Assembly (NCBI GenBank): GCA_003979035.1
Contig: RXOA01000007.1
Span: 1 to 9,133, forward strand
DNA from: Candidatus Bipolaricaulota bacterium
GTDB taxonomy: Bacteria; Bipolaricaulota; Bipolaricaulia; UBA7950; UBA9294
Direction of reading: 5' to 3'
Length of the DNA stretch: 9,133 nt
The notes under the pieces were generated by a model that searched no databases, was not told the DNA's origin, and saw only the letters and a list, made by a program, of their open reading frames with translations. The translations under genes were made by a program, and so were the position numbers. Shown here piece by piece: positions 6,441 through 9,133 of the stretch (the stretch's first letter is position 1; every line of letters begins with the position of its first letter).

Positions 6441-7742
6441 ATGTTCCAAATCACGCATACGGACAACGGCTCGCTCGCCCGCAGCGGCATCCTGCGCACG
6501 GCGCACGGTAGGGTGCTGACGCCGGCATTCGTCCCCGTGGCCACCAAGGCCTCCATCAAGGCGGTCGAGCCGGATGCTATCGCCGATATTGGCGTGCAGA
6601 TCGTCATCAACAACACGTACCATCTCCACCTGCAGCCGGGAGAGGATGCCGTGGCCGCGTTGGGCGGCGTACACGGGTTCTCCGGCTGGACCGGTCCGAC
6701 GATGACCGATTCCGGAGGGTTCCAGGTGTTCAGCCTGGGAGCGGGCAAGGAACAAGGCGTCGGCAAGGTGGCGCCGATCTTCCCCGGTCAGGGAGGCGTC
6801 TCCGCCCCATCCGCACACGCCGCATTCCCCACGGGGCGAAATCCCGATCTTGGTCGAGATCCGGATCGGGACGGCGGCAAGCGGCATCGGCACCATCCGG
6901 CGGCAGGCGATGGGCCGCAGCGCCTGGTGAAGCTCACCGAAGAGGGCGCCTGGTTCCGCTCGATCATCGACGGATCGCCGCGCTTCTTCTCGCCCGAGGG
7001 CGTGATGGACCTGGAACGAAAACTGGGCGCCGATCTGATCTTGGTGCTCGATGAATGCACATCGCCGCTTCACGATTACGCCTATACGCAGCGAGCGATG
7101 CTCCGGACGCACCGGTGGGCGAAGCGTTGCCTCGATGCGTTTGGCGTACCGCCGACGTTCCCCGTTCCCAACCCCGAGCAGCGGTTGTATGGAATCGTTC
7201 AAGGCGGCGCCTACGAGGATCTTCGTCGTGAAAGCGCGGCGGCGATCGGCGAAATGCCATTCGACGGCCTCGCCATCGGTGGGTCGCTCGGCCGCTCCAA
7301 GGAGGACATGCTCCAGGTCCTCGAGTGGTCGATCCCAATCCTTCCCAACGCCAAGCCTCGTCACCTGCTGGGAATCGGCGAGATCGAAGACATCTTCCCC
7401 GCCGTGCGCCGCGGCATCGATACCATGGATTGCGCCGCCGCGACAAGGATTGCGCGCAACGGAACCGTCTTTCTCAAGGGAGAGAAACGCCATCGGATCA
7501 ATCTGCGAAACGCGCGATTCAAGCTCGATGCGCGGCCCATCGACGAAACATGCGACTGCCCCACGTGTCGCCGATACTCTCGCGCCTATCTGCGACATCT
7601 GTGCCGGTCGGGAGAGCTTTCCTTCTACCGCATGGCCACGCTGCACAACCTGCGGTTTCTCGTCCGTCTGATGGACGAAATCCGAACCGCGATCCGCGAA
7701 GACCGGTTCGACGAATTGGAGCGCGAGTGGCAGGTGCATTGA
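6441..7742 (+). CDS. tgt: tRNA-guanine transglycosylase (queuosine pathway)
   Basis: Tgt exchanges guanine 34 of GU(N) anticodon tRNAs for a queuine precursor. From ATG 6441 the protein has 433 residues. It opens with the family pattern (SLARSGILRTAHGRVLTPAFVPV, 11-33), then NNTYHLHLQPG (57-67), TDSGGFQVFS (89-98, with the substrate-site D90), LVLDECTSP (201-209), GIVQGG (251-256), LAIGGSLG (277-284), LLGIGEIEDIF (309-319) and GIDTMDC (325-331, conserved aspartates D327/D330). The zinc site is C371, C373, C376 and H402. Two oddities stand out. About 60 residues lie between FSLG (97-100) and LVKLTEEG (162-169), longer than the few to about 30 I expect. Also, the usual PTR after the aspartates is ATR (334-336). 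ATG 6420 abuts AGGAGG (6414-6419) with no spacer, so I prefer 6441, which fits the family N-terminus, although the spacing is then long. Confidence 0.92.
   Translation: MFQITHTDNGSLARSGILRTAHGRVLTPAFVPVATKASIKAVEPDAIADIGVQIVINNTYHLHLQPGEDAVAALGGVHGFSGWTGPTMTDSGGFQVFSLGAGKEQGVGKVAPIFPGQGGVSAPSAHAAFPTGRNPDLGRDPDRDGGKRHRHHPAAGDGPQRLVKLTEEGAWFRSIIDGSPRFFSPEGVMDLERKLGADLILVLDECTSPLHDYAYTQRAMLRTHRWAKRCLDAFGVPPTFPVPNPEQRLYGIVQGGAYEDLRRESAAAIGEMPFDGLAIGGSLGRSKEDMLQVLEWSIPILPNAKPRHLLGIGEIEDIFPAVRRGIDTMDCAAATRIARNGTVFLKGEKRHRINLRNARFKLDARPIDETCDCPTCRRYSRAYLRHLCRSGELSFYRMATLHNLRFLVRLMDEIRTAIREDRFDELEREWQVH
6842..6871. repeat. Inverted repeat inside the tgt insert
   Basis: TCCCGATC (6842-6849) and GATCGGGA (6864-6871) are exact reverse complements separated by 14 bases. 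They lie inside the unusual low-complexity insert of tgt. They may be chance in GC-rich sequence or a trace of the event that lengthened this loop. Confidence 0.35.
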
Positions 7743-7773
7743 GACGCGGCCTCGAAAGTGGGGCACCAAGCAA

Positions 7774-7808
7774 ATGCGCCGCACCACCTTGGAGGCGGTG
7801 CGGCACAT
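7774..7808. terminator. Strong hairpin after tgt (convergent junction)
   Basis: GCCGCACC (7778-7785) pairs with GGTGCGGC (7797-7804). After one mismatch the stem continues with ATG/CAT (7774-7776 with 7806-7808), giving about eleven pairs around an 11-base loop. It begins 31 bases after the tgt stop. No T-run follows, so intrinsic termination is possible but unproven. Confidence 0.5.
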
Positions 7809-7823
7809 CCGGGTATGAAATCC

Positions 7824-7868
7824 CATCCTCCCGTCGGACGAAGGCCGGGTGCCTTCTACGGGAGGATG
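7824..7868. terminator. Nested stem-loop overlapping the end of the PorV-like gene
   Basis: An 11-bp outer stem, CATCCTCCCGT (7824-7834) with ACGGGAGGATG (7858-7868), encloses an inner 6-bp stem, GAAGGC with GCCTTC (around 7840-7856), and a 5-base loop. The structure includes the stop codon and last codons of the leftward PorV-like gene. On the minus strand it is followed by GGGATTTC, a very short T-run. It is best read as a bidirectional terminator shared by the converging tgt and barrel operons. Confidence 0.55.
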
Positions 7869-8827
7869 CGTCGTAGGATGCCGGACATCGACGACATGTC
7901 GAGCCTGGCGAAATCAATCGTCAGCGCGATGCGGTGCGTGGCCGACAAATCGGTGTGCGTCTCCAACGCATAATCGATGCCAAACCCTTGCAGGTCCAAC
8001 CCGATGCCGATCGTGAACGTGAAGGCATCAGAGAGGCTCAACATGCCGGCGCGGATCGCAAGAAGGTCAAGCACCGTATACTCCACGCCAAGGTGGACCG
8101 TGCCCAACGGCCCGAATTCGAACCCAACCACCATCGCGTCGAAGAATTCGGCCGAGAATCCGGCCCGCAAGTCCATCCCGAACGATTCGGCGTACTCGCC
8201 GTAGTTCACCCGTCCGAACAGATCCAGCATCACCAGACCAACACGCAAGTCGCTCACCGAGAACCCGCCGAGCCGGATCGGATTGAACCCGATCTGGGTC
8301 GCCAGATCGACCGACACCCCGGATCCTTGCGTCTCACCGAACGTCGTCGAGACGAATTTCAGCCGCCCGCCGATGCTGAGGTCCACCGGCATCGATCCGA
8401 GAAACGGCAGCAGGTTCTCGCCCAACCCGAACGCAAACAGCGCGGCATTGTTCTTGTACGAAAGGGTTTCGGTCGGGTTCCCGTTGACATCACGACCTTC
8501 GATGTCTTTGGAGTTGAACATCAAGTACCCCAGCGACCAGCCGCTGAATGCGATTCCAAGGGCACTGTAGTTCGACTCCCCCCACTGCGACGAGTAGAAC
8601 GACGTCATGCTCAGGCCTTGCAGGCTCGCCAGTCCAGCCGGGTTGTAGAACAGCGATTCGACGTCTCCCGTCCTCGATCCCACGGCGCCGGCCATGCCCA
8701 GCCCGGCGACTCCCGGCTCGATCTCCAGCACGGAGATCACGTTCTGCCCGACACCCGTTGCTGCCATGCCCGCCACCGCAGCGCAGAGAAGGGCGACGAT
8801 CCACAGCTTTCGTTTGTTCCTTTTCAT
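7856..8827 (-). CDS. PorV/PorQ-family outer-membrane beta-barrel protein
   Basis: A 323-residue protein with a positively charged N-terminus and hydrophobic core (MKRNKRKLWIVALLCAAVAG), a signal peptide probably cleaved around residues 22-28. The segment GLGMAGA (42-48) followed by SLFYNPAGL (58-66) is the hallmark of the PorV/PorQ/UPF0164 group of FadL-like barrels. The rest alternates amphipathic strands with Gly-rich turns. The end GIDYALETHTDLSATHRIALTIDF (283-306) matches the last strands of that family, followed by a 17-residue tail. The ATG at 8827 is preceded by GAGGGGG at a good distance. The upstream gene's stop lies 15 bases away, so the two form an operon. PorV in Bacteroidota acts with the type IX secretion system, but many family members in other phyla have no known role. 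I infer an outer-membrane location, not a specific function. Confidence 0.87.
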   Translation of the reverse strand: MKRNKRKLWIVALLCAAVAGMAATGVGQNVISVLEIEPGVAGLGMAGAVGSRTGDVESLFYNPAGLASLQGLSMTSFYSSQWGESNYSALGIAFSGWSLGYLMFNSKDIEGRDVNGNPTETLSYKNNAALFAFGLGENLLPFLGSMPVDLSIGGRLKFVSTTFGETQGSGVSVDLATQIGFNPIRLGGFSVSDLRVGLVMLDLFGRVNYGEYAESFGMDLRAGFSAEFFDAMVVGFEFGPLGTVHLGVEYTVLDLLAIRAGMLSLSDAFTFTIGIGLDLQGFGIDYALETHTDLSATHRIALTIDFARLDMSSMSGILRRILP

Positions 8828-8842
8828 CGTTGATCCCCCTCT

Positions 8843-9133
8843 CTAGCGGCTGACGAGCAGCTTGTACACCTCGGACCGCGTCGTGCCGCCACCGTTGTTG
8901 GTCACTCGGATCACACACAGGTACAGCCCGTTGCCGACCGGTGCACCGGTCACCGTGGCCAGGTCCCATGTATAGGTCACCTGGTCGACCGGCAGCGTCG
9001 CCTCGAACACCTGCGATCCGGTCATTGCCGAATACACGGCCATCGCGACGCTGGTGGCCCCATCCGGCAAGTAGTACAGGAATGTCGCCTGGGTCGCCGC
9101 CGGGTTCGGGTAGCCGTAGAACCTCACGTCGTC
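8843..9133 (-). CDS. C-terminal end of a protein with a YPNP-type (FlgD-Ig/T9SS-sorting-like) domain, truncated by window edge
   Basis: The frame is open from the right edge of the window to TAG at 8843-8845, giving 96 visible residues. A GTG at 9127 is just an internal valine codon, because the frame continues to the edge. The residues form one Ig-like domain of the type found at the C-terminus of many large surface proteins: FYGYPNPA at the start, a strand FLYYLP, VAMAVYSAMTGSQVF in the middle (compare the usual v-x-i-y-d-x-x-G), YTWDLATVTGAPVGNGLYLCVIRV (compare WDg...G-x-v-x-x-G-x-Y-x-x-r), and a final strand VYKLLVSR. FlgD-Ig and type IX sorting domains share this pattern and I cannot separate them here. 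The rest of the protein lies outside the window. The stop codon overlaps the ribosome binding region of the PorV-like gene downstream. Confidence 0.83.
   Translation of the reverse strand, partial: DDVRFYGYPNPAATQATFLYYLPDGATSVAMAVYSAMTGSQVFEATLPVDQVTYTWDLATVTGAPVGNGLYLCVIRVTNNGGGTTRSEVYKLLVSR

Noticed and set aside
6207..7826. A 539-codon open frame on the minus strand across tgt
   Set aside because: It is antisense to tgt, whose motifs are clear. The translation has no domain-like pattern and open antisense frames are common in GC-rich genes.

Overview
This is a GC-rich bacterial chromosomal window, densely coded and without tRNA, rRNA, mobile-element or CRISPR signatures. It suggests a Gram-negative-type (two-membrane) bacterium. 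One gene encodes a PorV/PorQ-like outer-membrane beta-barrel with the GLGMAGA...YNPAGL signature, a second encodes a barrel-like protein, and several products carry export signals. The style resembles uncultured deep-branching phyla such as Bipolaricaulota/Acetothermia, but that is an impression. No marker gene here fixes the taxonomy.

Layout, left to right. (1) 2-877 (+): 3' part of a gene for a beta-strand-rich, probably barrel-forming protein; its start lies outside the window. (2) 964-3595 (-): a tight two-gene operon. The first gene is a secreted right-handed beta-helix (NosD/PbH1-type) protein fused at its C-terminus to a DUF192 domain. The second is a SerB-like HAD phosphatase whose GTG start lies one base after the upstream stop. 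(3) 3596-3928: a divergent regulatory region of 333 bases with an extended -10 promoter candidate, a 22-bp dyad just before the beta-helix gene, and two CACGTG palindromes. (4) 3929-7742 (+): an exported DUF4015-type putative glycoside hydrolase, a class I SAM methyltransferase starting at TTG behind a strong Shine-Dalgarno, and a bacterial-type tRNA-guanine transglycosylase (tgt) with an unusually long, low-complexity insert. A perfect 20-bp palindrome lies in front of tgt. (5) 7743-7868: a convergent junction with two strong hairpins, probably a bidirectional terminator. (6) 7856-9133 (-): the PorV/PorQ-like barrel gene, preceded by the 3' end of a gene encoding a YPNP-type C-terminal (FlgD-Ig/T9SS-sorting-like) domain.

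Most of the window concerns the cell envelope: two barrel-like proteins, a beta-helix/DUF192 protein, a glycoside-hydrolase-like protein and a protein with a sorting-like domain. tgt (queuosine tRNA modification), the HAD phosphatase and the methyltransferase are cytoplasmic. The most unusual observations are the beta-helix-DUF192 fusion, the Tgt insert, and the pairing of a PorV-like barrel with a YPNP-type C-terminal domain. I did not find a clearly new multi-gene system.
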